A stretch of 64,000 bases of DNA from Bromus sterilis (lineage: Eukaryota > Streptophyta > Magnoliopsida > Poales > Poaceae), in the NCBI GenBank assembly GCA_950022295.1, contig OX465595.1, positions 226,699,770 to 226,763,769 on the forward strand, written 5' to 3'. Within the stretch, counting starts at the first letter, position 1. Each line of letters opens with the position of its first letter. The position numbers were made by a program, and so were the translations under genes. The notes beneath the pieces were generated by a model. That model saw only the letters and a program-made list of their open reading frames with translations. It searched no databases and was not told the DNA's origin. Below, one piece after another: positions 10,372 through 21,260 of this stretch.

Positions 10372-12280
10372 TGTAAGGGCCAATATGCGGTACAGTTCCT
10401 GATCTAGACGTTTCCATCCAGATCCGGGGACGAAGCACATATAGGTCCCACCACGACATATGACACTGCCATATGCCCCAGATTTCCAACATGATCTCAC
10501 AACATTACAACTACAAGGACAACATCTCAAAAAATCGGCATACAACTACCTTAATACAATACATCAGCGGAAGTTACATGTCTGAGTACAAACTCCAATC
10601 AAATGCCTAGTGGCAAAGGTAAAACACACCATTCCCGTAACCACACAGGTCCAGGCTCTCCGCCGGGATCCACCTAACTAGTCTTCGTCGAGTCTCCACG
10701 AATGCAACCAGAAGAAGGGTCGTCGAGCTCCTCTGTATTCCAAGATCGTTTGCATAACGTGCGTAAAAAGAGAAGAAAAGGGTGAGCTATATCAACAAGT
10801 CTTGTAACTAACTTCTCACGGTAAGATGGGGGTAGTGGTTGAGGTTGCAGCCGCACTAGCATTATATAAGTGGCTAACGATCTATTTAGAGTAAGATGAG
10901 AACCAAGAATTCGATGAAGAATTGACTCCAACAAGTCTTGCTATCAACTACTTATGCAAACATAACACCTCTCCTATCCTTGTCCTCCCCTTCGCATCCC
11001 GACGAAGAAGAATCAGTCAAGGCACACACACGTTGATCAAGTTATTAAGACTATCTCAGTTGTAGTTGACTATGAACAAGGAGTAGGTCTCAAGTCGTCC
11101 ATAACCATGGACACGGCTTCTTGAAAAGATTTAACCCTACAGGGATGTACCAACTGCCCATTATAAGCTCTGCATGTACGCTGGTTCTCTTAGTAGGGCC
11201 AGTTAAAGACACTCACTGAAGAGTTGTTCCGAGAGTCCAGACGTCATAATCCCTCTAACTAACAATGCACAATTCCGGGTGGCCCCCGGTAAGTCGACAT
11301 CCAGTTCAGGAGCCGGACGCGCTCTCGATCTGGTCTCTACCGTCTGCCTTGGGTTTGGATTATCCGTATCTGCTCAACTTAGCCCAGGTCCTCAACCGAA
11401 CAGGTTTGGACCAATAGGAATCACTATCCCCACTGGCCCGGTTTGTTTCAAAAACTGCGAGGCCGGTCAACTCGCACACACACGTTTGCAAATGGAAAAT
11501 CATCTTGGGCCACCACTAGAAATGTTTGGAGCTAGGTAGGTAAGAAAAGGGGACCCCATAGAATCCCACACGTGGTTAGGCACGCTCGCCAAGTGACACA
11601 ATACCCAAACTCGGGACCTAGGTGACTCGAATGGAACAAAGCATCGAGGCGGGATAGCCTGGAAATTCCATCCTTCGTCGAATATAGTCAACATTATAAT
11701 AATCACATCATCCATAATAATATAATAGTGTGATATCCCAATCCAAGGAATAACAGGATAACAGTTGTAGCATCCTAAGCATGCATACTATGGAGTGGTT
11801 AAGCAAGCAAGGTACATGGCCAAACAATGGTTTGCTGGGATGTGGAGGAAATGGTTGTTTGGGTTTATTTGAGAGGCATAAATATGGAGTGGTAGGATCA
11901 AGCAATCATTATATCCTATATCTAGGCACAAGTGAGATGAAAGTTATAAGCACGATATATGCTCCCCCTTACCTGATGAGAAGACGAAGCCAAAGGTGTA
12001 GTCGATCGCAAGCTCGCATCATCTTCGATAGTAACCGCGGGAGCACACAAGAAGGAAACACTAGAAAGGCAATCGACGAGCAAGCATCTATTACTATGAA
12101 GCAATCACGAGCAAGCAACAACAAGAAGGCAACACGAGGTAACGCACTTCGATATCGCATCTACCGTCGAGAGAGGTTACTAACAGGTTAAGTGGAGTAT
12201 TCATCACACACAACGATACCGCACATTTAGAATGGTTAAAGTTTTTTAGATACACAACATGAGAACAATTTGTTAACATT
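10372..12280 (-). repeat. 5' LTR of giant-LTR copy 1, left portion
   Basis: Begins TGTAAGGGCC on the plus strand and follows 6,050-7,960 closely, including the block TTAACCCTACAGGGATGTAC (about 11,134-11,153). It stops at the insertion of element A. Confidence 0.85.
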
Positions 12281-13922
12281 TGATGGCTTCTCGCCCCTCG
12301 TTGGTTACCCCAAGTGCAAGGTTTGAGATGCAGTGCAGCAGCAAGTTTCCCTCAGTGAAGATACCAAGGTTATCGAACCAGTAGGACTCAGGAGATACAA
12401 GTAGGTGGCAACATCGCTAGAAATTGCTTCCTGATTAGGGTGTTGTCGTGGACCTGCACACAACAACAAATAACTTTGCTCCCAACGAGTACAGAGGAGT
12501 TGTCAATTCCTCCGGCCTTTTCGTTTACAAAGGATCAGTGCAAGAGATAAAAGGTGCAAAGGAAAGTAAAAGCTGAAAGTAAATTGAGGGTGTGAACAAT
12601 AATGTGAAGATGGACCGGGGTTCCGTGATTTTCACTAGTGACGTCTCTCTCCCAAAAGACGATAAAAGTTCTAGCGAGGTAAACAAATCACAGTTGGGCA
12701 ATTGACAGGATTATGAAGGCACCACAATGCTAACTATGCTGCAAAGAAAGGAAGGGCTCAAAAGCAACGGGCAGTACGCCAAGGTGAGTAGACCGAAATC
12801 CATCTGCATCTACTATGAATCATCCACCTTGAGATATCTATCCAGAACATCTCGCTGGTATTTAGTTGCAAATCCCACCCAAAGTTCAAACTCAAAGCAA
12901 CAGACAACTGCATTAAAAGGACTTTGCGTAAAGTAAACAATCCTTGCACTCGTAGGTACAAGCACCGTTGTTTTATCCCTGGTGGCAACAACACATCCCC
13001 TAGTCTCATGTTTCTGTCACGCAAGCTAGACATCAGGGGGCTGAACCCAGAATCGAGCATAACGCTCTCTCTTGGAGTTGCAAATAAAATACTTGGCCAA
13101 AGCAAATACCGCAACGGAGAACATGCAAGAATTTACTCAAGAACAAAATATAAAAGAGAAGAACCAAATATATTACTCATCAGAAACTGAACATAGTCTC
13201 ATAATCCATCAGATCCCAACAAACTCAGCATAGCAATAACAGAAATTACATAGATACCTCGATCATGTGAGGCAGCTCACGAGGACTCGAAAGTGGAAGC
13301 ACAAAAGGGGGAAGAGATTCATCACATAGCTATTGGTCACGGACCCATGGTCCAAGGGGGACTACTCACGGCACATCCGAGAGGCGTCCATGGCTATGGA
13401 TGGTCTCCCGGAGGGGGTTCCTCCTTCCGGCAGGGTGCCGGGGCAGCTTCTCCAGGCAGCCCCGATCTTGAAACGGCGGCGGCGGCGGTACAGAGGGGAG
13501 TTCGCGAGAAAGAGATCGATATTAGGGGTTTCCACCCCAAGGGGTAAATATAGGCGAAGGGGGTCATCGAGGGGACCCACGAGGCAGTCAGGAGGGTCCC
13601 TGGCGCGGCCCAGGGTGGGGCCGCGCCACCTGCCCTCCTGGCTTCCTGGTGGTGGCCCCCCTTCCCTCTCTTGGTGATTCCGAAAGCTTCTGTTGCGCTG
13701 ATTTTTTATATATTTTTCCCGGAATTTTTGGAGCACTTTTAATGGCCGGAAAACCTGAAATACAAAAACAGCAGAAAACAGAAACTGGCAACTGGGTGCA
13801 CTGAGTTAATAGGTTAGTCCAAATAGGTTCAGAAGTGTATGAAAGTTCAAGCAAAACATGGCAAAGTCAAACAACACATGCATGGAGCAAGCATAAATTA
13901 TAGATACGTTTGGGACGTATCA
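12281..13922 (-). repeat. 3' LTR of element A
   Basis: Plus strand TGATGGCTTCTC to GACGTATCA; in sense it reads TGATACGTCCCAAACG to GAAGCCATCA, with TGAT/ATCA inverted ends. It contains a GC-rich block with GGCGGCGGCGG (13,478) as in other LTRs of this group. Confidence 0.9.
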
Positions 13923-13940
13923 ACATCCCCAAGCTTAATT
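13923..13940 (-). promoter_or_regulatory. Polypurine tract of element A
   Basis: In sense AATTAAGCTTGGGGATGT abuts the 3' LTR. The core AAGCTTGGGGATG recurs twice further inside the element (about 15,647-15,660 and 15,701-15,715). Confidence 0.7.
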
Positions 13941-14366
13941 CCTGCTCGTCCTCGAGTAGGTAAATGATAACAAGCATAATTTCTGTGGTGACATGCCACA
14001 CAACCAAATAAAGACCTTTAAGTAAAGCAATCAAAGCATGCAATTCAATTCAAGTCTTAACAAGCAAGAGTCTATATTAGCATTGACACAAGCAACAAAA
14101 GAACATAAGGTGCAAGATCTCTTGCTGTCCGTGACTCGAATGACTCCAAATGGTGTTTGCGTGCAAGCAAGGGACTGGGAAGAAAGAGAAAAAAGGTTGT
14201 TGAGAACAACTATCTACTAAAGTTTCACACTTGGTCTCCTTTGGATTCTTATCTGGAATCGTCCCCAGACCACTAGCCAGGTACAAGTCAAACTGATCCA
14301 CTCCCTTTCGACATTTTGAGCACTCGTGCAATGGATGAGCGTGAGCAAGAAAGTTGACACCTAGGG

Positions 14367-14416
14367 GCCCCCTTCTCCTTTTTCTTTTCCTTTTTCTCCT
14401 TTTTCTATTTTTTTTG
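14367..14416 (-). other. Long internal purine run in element A
   Basis: About 50 bases of pyrimidines on the plus strand, hence almost pure purine in element sense (AAGGAGAAAAAGGAAAAG within it). Its position, about 450 bases before the terminal PPT, would allow an additional plus-strand priming site, but there is no direct evidence for this. Confidence 0.35.
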
Positions 14417-14629
14417 TATTTTTGGTGCCCTCAATGGCTCTTTCTATTTAACTCTCATTTGTCCTCTTTGGGATCTTTTGATTTTGTCCTCTTTGGGATC
14501 TTTTCCTCACTTAGGGGCAACACTCTATATTTTACAAGAATATAGGAGATCTTTCACACTTTACAAAGGTGCTCACATAAAGAAGATATAACTATCATGA
14601 TGCAAAGGCATGACATGAGGATCAAGTCA

Positions 14630-15010
14630 TGAGAAGATGGACGTTGCATGGCAATGTATCTCGGAAAGGCTATGGAAATGCCTTGTAGGTAGATATGGTG
14701 GCTGTTTTGAGGAAAGATATAAGGAGGCTTATGATGACAGAGCGTATCGTGCCAAGGGTTTGGATGCACCGGCGAAGTATGCGCCAACTCTCAAGGTGAG
14801 AAAGGGCAATGCACGGTACCGAAGAGGCTATAAAAAGTATAGGTGGGTGGAAGTGTCAACTTTCGAATACTCACATTAGTCCGAAGAACTCATGCACTTA
14901 TTATCGGTAACTCTCATTCTAATCAGGAGGTTCACAAAGAGACAGGTACCCCGAGGAGATGTGTATGGGGGTTTGGTTATCCTTGCTCATCCTCGACTCA
15001 TGGTACGTGA
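14630..15010 (+). pseudogene. Conserved ORF antisense to element A, frameshifted
   Basis: From ATG 14,630 the plus strand reads MRRWTLHGNVSRKGYGNAL, then after a frame change GRYGGCFEERYKEAYDDRAY and AKGLDAPA, then after further breaks TLVRRTHALIIGNS, NQEVHKETGTPRRCVWGFGY and the terminal STHGT with TGA at 15,008-15,010. Element C carries the same protein intact (126 residues, 49,852-50,232), also antisense to its element. Same start, same stop and mostly conservative changes suggest a real, formerly coding antisense ORF. No known domain was recognised. Confidence 0.55.
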
Positions 15011-15514
15011 GTGTACTCTAATATTCGAACCCTCCAGAGGTTAGTGATCCATCTAGTAGCTAGAGTTCTCAACAGGGGTTTTTTGGTTTTCGAAAAACAC
15101 ACGGATTGCCCAAAATATGACATCTATCACTAATAGGCAAGAGCTCTTGATACCATAAGTTCAAACATTACTCTAGTCAATACCTCAAAACTATTGCAAG
15201 TTACTACTACAAAGAGAACAACAACTTTAACTACCTACTTTCAGTCAAGACATAGAACTCAGTGCAACAGGCAAACTCTCTAACAAGATAAAACATGCAA
15301 CCTATAGAAAGTTCAACCTAAGACAAAAGAAAATCTCTAGAAAAACTAAAGCACTACAACTAAACAGAACAACAACTAAGAAAAGAAAAATAACAGCTCA
15401 CAGCTAAAAGAATAAGCATGCAAATCCTATGAGGAGTTCTAGTTCAAGCGGAGCGTGAATCTCTCCCACAAAAAAGAGTAAGTTGGGGTCTAACTTGTTA
15501 CTACAGCAAAGAAA

Positions 15515-15778
15515 TCAAAACAAACCTAGAAAAGTAAAGAGCGAGACGCTCCAAGCAAAGCACATAACGCATGAAGTGATAAAAATATAGTGCAACGAGG
15601 GACAAACTGATGATTGTTGATGAAGAAGGGGATGCATCGGGGGCATCCCCAAGCTTAGATGTTTGAGTGTTCTTGAATATTTATTGGGGGTGCACATGGG
15701 CATCCCCAAGCTTGAGCGTTTGACACTCCGGAATCTTCTTTCATCACCTTCCATCGCGCACTTGAAAACTCCCTTCAT
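15515..15778 (-). CDS. Small sense ORF of element A, 87 residues, unknown
   Basis: Begins MKGVFKC and includes VKRSSLGM, PNKYSR, LKHLSLGMP and HQQSSV. The counterpart in element C (49,086-49,361, 91 residues) has the same start and the same words. The repeated SLGMP residues are encoded by the PPT-like AAGCTTGGGGATGCC modules, so conservation may reflect DNA function rather than protein. Hydrophobic C-terminus. Whether it is translated is unknown. Confidence 0.3.
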   Translation of the reverse strand: MKGVFKCAMEGDERRFRSVKRSSLGMPMCTPNKYSRTLKHLSLGMPPMHPLLHQQSSVCPSLHYIFITSCVMCFAWSVSLFTFLGLF

Positions 15779-16343
15779 ACATAACTCATTGTAGGATGAT
15801 TAGAGAGGTTAGTACCCTAATAAAATAATTTTCCTCTACTGAAAATAAAGATTTCCAGGAAGATCTACTGTTTCTCTTGCCTGCCCAAAAAAGTTTGCAA
15901 AGAAAAAGCAAGCTTAAGGATTTCAAAACTGCGAAAAGAAAAACCGGGGCAGAAGCTGAGAAAAACAGAACAACAGAGAAAGGAGAATTTTTTCGAGGTA
16001 CTTCTGCAACTAAAATCAAAAAACTTTGAACATACGCCTGAAAGGTAATTGTATGGAGCATGCTTTCAAAAAAATTCAGATAAAAAAGATAATATGGTGA
16101 TTTATTGAGAATTTTTCCGTCAAGCAGACAAAATCTGTTTCTGGAGAGCAAGCACCAACTTTTGACCTTTCTTGCAATCTGAGGCTAAACTTGGCACAAA
16201 GCTTGAAAAGTAAAGATACAATTATGTTGCTACAGTAGTAAGAATCATCAAGACCACTAAGAACAGAACAAAAGCAAAAAGAAAAACCTAAATTCGTTAC
16301 GGGCTGCCTCCCGAAAGCGCTTCTTTAAAGCCATTAGCTAGGC
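15779..16343. other. Non-coding internal stretch of element A
   Basis: AT-rich, without a sizeable ORF in element sense. It corresponds to 48,519-49,085 of element C; both contain GCTTTCGGGAGGCAGCC or CGCTTGTTGGGAGGCAACCC just after the main ORF, a conserved 3' flank of that reading frame. Confidence 0.5.
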
Positions 16344-17608
16344 TTAAAGATTATGAAAGATGCTCACAAGAGAATAAGAATTGAAGCAAAAGAGAGCATC
16401 AAGAAGCAAATGTGAAACACATTTAAGCCTAACCCACTTCCAATGCATAGGCATCTTGTAAGAAAATAAATCAAAGAAGCACAAAGTGACATGCATAGGA
16501 AGGTAGAACAAGAACAACTTCAAAACTTTCAACATGAAGAGAGGTGTTTTTGTAACATGGAAGTTTCTACAACCAAAATTTCCTCTCTCAAAGTAATTTT
16601 CAGTAGCATCATGAACAACATCAAGAATATAACTATCACATAAATCATGTTGTTCATGACCTACAAGCACACATGTATTGTTTTCAACACGGTTTTTAGG
16701 ATGATAAGATAGATGCAACCCATCACATTGAGCCTTGATAAGAGCAAAATTCTCCGGAATAGTTGGAGATTTCAAAAGGATAATTGGGCAATCAAGTGTG
16801 GGTGCAACAACAATAATTTCATGCTTAACATAAGGAACTATAGCAAGTTCATCTTCGTAAGCGTCATCCATAGTGGCATCACTGCCATAAGCATAGAAGG
16901 CATCAACTTCATCAAAAAGGGATATTTCAAAAGAATCCATAGGATCATAACACTCATATAAGGTAACAGTCAAAGAGTTACTCTCATTAGAAGGTAGACA
17001 TGGATGGTCCATTCTTCCTCCTCTTGTTCGTCACTCTCCTCCTATTTTTCATCCAAGGAGCTTTCAGGTTTACTAATTTCTTCTTCCATAGAGTCCTGCA
17101 AAACATTAGTCTCTTCCTTTGGAGGAGAGATTCTCTCAAGATGATCAGTAATATAGTAATTTGCATAGTAATATTCCAAACAATAGTTAAGTATAGCAAG
17201 ACTCTCAGATTTGTAAGGGGCATCATCAATATTTTAAGAAGAGAAGTAATTTCATAGGCACCCTTATAAGCAACAAATTCTTCTATTTCCTCTGCATCAT
17301 AAAAATCATAGTTTCTCTTAGCATAAGAAGCTAAGGTTTCATCATCATTGTACTCACATTGGAAAGCAAGGTGTTTATGACTCATAAAGCAACAAGATTC
17401 ATCCCTGCAGAAAGATATATTATATATTGAGCACAAGTTTCTAACATACTCATACAACTGATGTATTTGTTTCCATAAGTGTATCCCCTTTTTAGACAAG
17501 CGGTGTTCCTTGTACCACTTTTGTTGATACTCAGTGAATCCTCCATGCCAATAAGATCTATTTTGAAAGAAGTCAGACATTGATTGGCAAGTAAGGAACT
17601 AGACATAC
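16344..17608 (-). pseudogene. Main ORF of non-autonomous Athila-like element A, function unknown
   Basis: The minus strand starts at Met about 17,608 (MSSSLLANQC in one frame, continuing as MSDFFQNRSYWHGGFTEYQQ from 17,580) with a conserved-looking N-terminal part (KWYKEHRLSKKGIHLWKQIH, SFCRDESCCFMSHKHLAFQC, YAKRNYDFYDAEEIEEFVAY). A frameshift near 17,210 moves the frame to NIDDAPYKSESL and an acidic linker with a stop, and a further change at about 17,012 leads to MDSFEISLFDEVDAFYAYGS, YVKHEIIVVAPTLDCPII and a hydrophobic C-terminus (LKLFLFYLPMHVTLCFFDLF). I recognise this as a protein that recurs in Triticeae non-autonomous LTR elements; it has no gag zinc knuckle, protease or polymerase motif. 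The C-terminal hydrophobic segments could be membrane-associated. Broken here. Confidence 0.6.
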
Positions 17609-17727
17609 TATTTATTTTTGGATTTTTGATATAAGACACAAAATAAAAAAAACTGAAAGGTAAACTAACAAGACTAAAAAGAAAAGATAAAAGATAGTGT
17701 GCAACTCCCCTATCTTGTAGAGTTGAG

Positions 17728-17745
17728 TCCCCGACAATGGCGCCA
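17728..17745 (-). promoter_or_regulatory. Primer-binding site, tRNA-Asp, element A
   Basis: Minus strand TGGCGCCATTGTCGGGGA, two substitutions from the tRNA-Asp complement TGGCGCCGTTGCCGGGGA; both are C-to-T or G-to-A type. It lies ten bases from the 5' LTR. Confidence 0.85.
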
Positions 17746-17755
17746 GAAATTTTCT

Positions 17756-19396
17756 TGATGGCTCCTCGCCCCTCGTTGGTTACGCTAAGTGGAAGGTTTG
17801 AGATGTAGTGCAGCAGCAAGTTTCCCTCGGTGAAGATACCAAGGTTATCGAACCAGTAGGACTCAGGATATACAAGTAGGTGGCAACGTCGCCAGAAATT
17901 GCTTCCTGACTAGGGTGTTGTCGTGGACCTGCACACAGCAACAAATAACTTTTCTCCCAACGAGTACAAAGGAGTTGTCAATTCCTCCGGCCTTGTCGTT
18001 TACAAAGGATCAACGCAAGAGATAAAAGGTGCAAAGGAAAGTAAAAGATGAAAGTAAATTGAGGGTGTGAACAATAATGTGAAGATGGACCGGGGTCCCG
18101 TGATTTTCACTAGTGATGTCTCTCTCCCAAAATACGATAAAAGTGCTAGCGAGGTAAACAAATCACAGTTGGGAAATTGACTGGATTATGAAGGCACCGC
18201 AATGCTAACTATGCTGCAAAGAAAGGAAGGGCTCAAAAGCAATGGGCAGTACGCCAAGGTGAGTAGACCGAAATCCATCTGCATCTACAACGAATCATCC
18301 ACCTTGAGATATCTATCCAGAACATCTCGCTGGTATTAAGTTGCGAATCCCACCCAAAGTGTAAACTCAAAGCAACAGACAACTGCATTAAAAGGACTTT
18401 GCGTAAAGTAAACAATCCTTGCACCCGCAGGTACAAGCACCGTTGTTTTATCCCTGGTGGCAACAACACATCCCCTAGTCTCATGTTTCTGTCACTCAAG
18501 CTAGACATCAGGGGCTGAACCCACAATCGAGCATAACGCTCTCTCTTGGAGTTGCAAATAAAATACTTGGCCAAAGCAAATACCGCAACGGAGAACATGC
18601 AAGAATTTACTCAAGAACAAAATATAAAAGAGAAGAACCAAATATATTACTCATCAGAAACTGAACATAGTCTCATAATCCATCAGATCCCAACAAACTC
18701 AGCATAGCAACAATAGAAATTACATAGATGCCTTGATCATGTGAGGCAGCTCACGAGGACTCGAAAGTGGAAGCACAAAAGGGGGAAGAGATTCATCACA
18801 TAGCTACTGGTCACGGACCCATGGTCCAAGGGGGACTACTCACGGCACATCCGGGAGGCGTCCATGGCTATGGATGGTCTCCCGGAGGGGGTTCCTCCTT
18901 CCGGCAGGGTGCCGGGGCAGCTTCTCCAGGCAGCCCCGATCTTGAAACGGCGGCGGCGGCGGTACAGAGGGGAGTTCGCGAGAAAGAGATCGATATTAGG
19001 GGTTTCCACCCCGAGGGGTAAATATAGGAGAAGGGGGGCATCGAGGGGACCCACGAGGCAGTCAGGAGGGTCCCTGGCGCGGCCCATGGTGGGGCCGCGC
19101 CACCTGCCCTCCTGGCTTCCTGCTGGTGTCCCCCCTTCCCTCTCTTGGTGATTCCGGAAGCTTCTGTTGCGCTGATTTTTTATATATTTTTCCCGGAATT
19201 TTTGGAGCACTTTTAATGGACGGAAAACCTGAAATACAAAAACAGCAGAAAACATAAACTGGCAACTGGGTGCACTGAGTTGATAGGTTAGTCCAAATAG
19301 GTTCAAAAGTGTATGAAAGTTCAAGCTAAACATGGCAAAGTCACACAAAACATGCATGGAGCAAGCAGAAATTATAGATACGTTTGAGACGTATCA
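17756..19396 (-). repeat. 5' LTR of element A
   Basis: Partner of 12,281-13,922, with the same ends (TGATGGCTCC on the plus strand, GACGTATCA at 19,396). Differences are scattered single bases, pointing to a fairly recent insertion. Confidence 0.9.
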
Positions 19397-19484
19397 ACAT
19401 CCCCAAGCTTAATTCCTGCTCGTCCTCGAGTAGGTAAATGATAACAAGCATAATTTCTGTGGTGACATGCCACACAACCAAATA
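19397..19484 (-). mobile_element. Extra PPT-side fragment of element A type beyond its 5' LTR
   Basis: The 88 bases outside the 5' LTR repeat those inside next to the 3' LTR (13,923-14,010), from ACATCCCCAAGC to CACACAACCAAATA, nearly base for base. An intact simple insertion would show host DNA here. This is the footprint of a tandem LTR-internal-LTR array or of a recombination product. Confidence 0.85.
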
Positions 19485-20282
19485 TGGAAAAAACACAAAG
19501 TACATGAGATTCTAGTCAAGTTACATGTAAGAAACACTTTATTCGAAGCAACGGTTAAAAAGTTATTAAATAAACAATTTACAATGGATTGCGATGTAAT
19601 TAGCAAGTAAACAACATGTAGACAAGTTCAAACATGGCAAAGGAGAACATTTTGTTAATCTAAACGAAAAACTAAGAAAGTTTCATGTTTAACATGTCGC
19701 GATCCAAGCTACGACCTAAAAGATATAAGCCTCACAAAATGATAACACAATCTGGAATTTAAATGTAATCAAAAATATATAAAAGGTATGCGGGCCGAAA
19801 GCACTGGAACTGGACCGAAACAGGATTATACAGGTCTAAATCGTGAGCGCAAGATAACTATATGACACATAGAGTGATAAATTCTATCGATCGGGCCGAG
19901 CCTGACTCCAACAAAAAAAGGGGTGAGGGCGCTCACCTAGTGGGCCTGGCCCGTCGCTGAGGTGGGCGAGGGTTAGGGGATCTCTCCCCTGGGCGCGAGG
20001 TGGTGCTGGTCTGGCGCACGAGGTGGCGCTGGGATGGCGCGCGAGGTGGGCCGCGGCGGGTTGGGCTGGCCCAGGTGGTGAGGACGGTTGTCCCGATCCA
20101 GATCCAGATCTAGATCGGATCGGGGGCAAGTCTGGCGACCGGCACACGGTGGCGCTCGAGCCGAGTTGTGGTAACGCGACGAGGAGGCGAGGGGGCCGAG
20201 AGGTGCGTGGCGGTGCCGAGAACATAGGAGGATGCGGAGGCCGGAGCTGGTCATCCTAGGGCGTCACGCGAGGTCCTCAGTG
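19485..20282 (-). repeat. 5' LTR of giant-LTR copy 1, right portion
   Basis: Resumes at the equivalent of about 8,146 in the sister LTR (AACACAAAGTA, TTAAAAAGTTATTAAATAAA) and includes the conserved donor-like GCGCTCACC at 19,928-19,936 and the GC-rich leader. It stops at the CACTA TIR at the equivalent of about 8,880, so the last 880 bases are lost. Confidence 0.85.
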
Positions 20283-20600
20283 CACTACTAGGATAATGTT
20301 CTCTAGCAGCGTGGGGTAAAGGCCCATCAGCAGCGCGGGGTCCCCGCGCTGCTGCTAACTTCCATCTACAGAGCGGATATCCCGCGCTGTAAATAATCTG
20401 AAGTTAGCAACACACACCCAGTTCCCGCTTTGTGGGTGTGTATGTCCATTGGAAGCGCGCCCTTCAATCCCGCGCTGTAAGTGCTAATTTTTAGTTCAGG
20501 CTACCCGCGTGCTACTGTTCTCAGGACCCGCGCTGCTGATATTTTCTTATTTTTTAATTGTTTTATCCTGATTATTTTATTTGTATTTATACAGTTATTT
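20283..20600. repeat. CACTA TIR and subterminal repeats
   Basis: TIR CACTACTAGGATAATG followed by at least six copies, both orientations, of a word around CCCGCGCTG(C/T), one forming a perfect inverted pair at 20,333-20,355 (GCAGCGCGGGG / CCCCGCGCTGC). Such arrays are the transposase-binding regions of CACTA elements. AT-rich DNA without an ORF follows to 20,870. Confidence 0.8.
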
Positions 20601-20872
20601 TATATATTTCCGCTTATAAAGTAACATAACACAAGTAGCAGCACACACATTGGTTGTGATTCAACATATTACAATTATAAACATAGTGACCAACACATCA
20701 TCATGAAATATACAAGTCTTCGATACAGATCATACATGCATGTTTCACGATGGATCGAAACTACAATATTTTTCTATACAAGAGAAAAGCCATTGTGATA
20801 AAAAGAAAGAAAATAGGAGGTAGTTTTTATCCCGTTTTTATTCCTCTCTACATCTAGTACCGTGAACCTCAA

Positions 20873-21016
20873 TTAGCTAGCTTCGGCCTCGCTTTTGCTT
20901 TGGAACCCTTTGTAGCTGTTACCTTGGAAGCAGTTGACTTGGGCATGACACTCTGACCACTCATCGTATACTCCCGGATGCCTCCCAATGTACATGGCAT
21001 AGCACTTCTTCTCCAT
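20873..21016 (-). CDS. Viroplasmin / RNase H1 N-terminal-like exon in CACTA
   Basis: Minus strand from Met 21,016: EKKCYAMYIGRHPGVYDEW, CHAQVNCFQGNSYKGFQSKS and EAEAS, then TAA at 20,873. The pattern YA-(x)3-GR-x-PGVY-x-W-x-EC-x-QV-x-F-x-G-x-YKGF-x-EA is that of the small hybrid-binding domain at the N-terminus of eukaryotic RNase H1, also known as the caulimovirus viroplasmin fold. No RNase H catalytic domain follows; the ORF ends inside the domain's last helix. It is the last coding piece before the left TIR and could be the 3' exon of the ORF2 or Ulp1-like gene or a separate short gene. Confidence 0.65.
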   Translation of the reverse strand: MEKKCYAMYIGRHPGVYDEWSECHAQVNCFQGNSYKGFQSKSEAEAS

Positions 21017-21260
21017 GGATCTATATGTCAGAAAAAAAACTAAAAATATATCGATGATATAATATAACAAAGCAACATGAATAAAAGAGTTAAAATGTTA
21101 TCAAATACAAGCGACTACATAGTAAAACATAACAAAGTTCACCGTACCCAAACTAGAGCGCTACACATGTTTAAAATAACCGATTACATCACAAAGTTCA
21201 TCCTTGAGAAATTCAAAGTTTCGCTCTACACAAAAGAAACAATCTCGTCATTGTCAATCA

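Larger units (their letters stand above)
6050..12280 (-). mobile_element. Giant-LTR non-autonomous element, copy 1 (continues at 19,485-20,282)
   Basis: Two direct copies of one LTR family (6,050-9,765 and 10,372-12,280 plus 19,485-20,282) flank only 606 bases of non-coding DNA with a primer-binding site for initiator tRNA-Met. The PBS lies on the minus strand beside the right-hand LTR, so that LTR is the 5' one. No gag, protease, RT, RNase H or integrase is present. The 5' LTR is split by element A and then truncated by the CACTA at 20,283. The plus-strand copy at 30,319-36,336 has the same design, showing that the small interior is a family trait and not a deletion in one copy. Confidence 0.8.
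12281..19396 (-). mobile_element. Element A: non-autonomous Athila-like LTR retrotransposon
   Basis: Two LTRs of 1,642 and 1,641 bases, few differences by eye, flank 3,833 internal bases with a tRNA-Asp PBS (17,728-17,745) and a PPT (13,923-13,940). Orientation is minus. The only long ORF (17,608-16,344) has no gag, protease, RT or integrase motif. LTR, PBS and several internal blocks match element C at 45,872-56,923. No target duplication is seen: about 185 bases of the host LTR are missing at the site and a piece of A-like internal DNA is attached on the right (19,397-19,484). Confidence 0.85.

Noticed and set aside
13293..13736. ORFs on both strands repeated at 18,767-19,357
   Set aside because: They are the paired LTRs of element A, not a duplicated gene.
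20873..21016. Integrated plant pararetrovirus suggested by the viroplasmin-like domain
   Set aside because: Only the small hybrid-binding domain is present, embedded in CACTA coding DNA; no coat protein, movement protein or pararetroviral polymerase is seen nearby.
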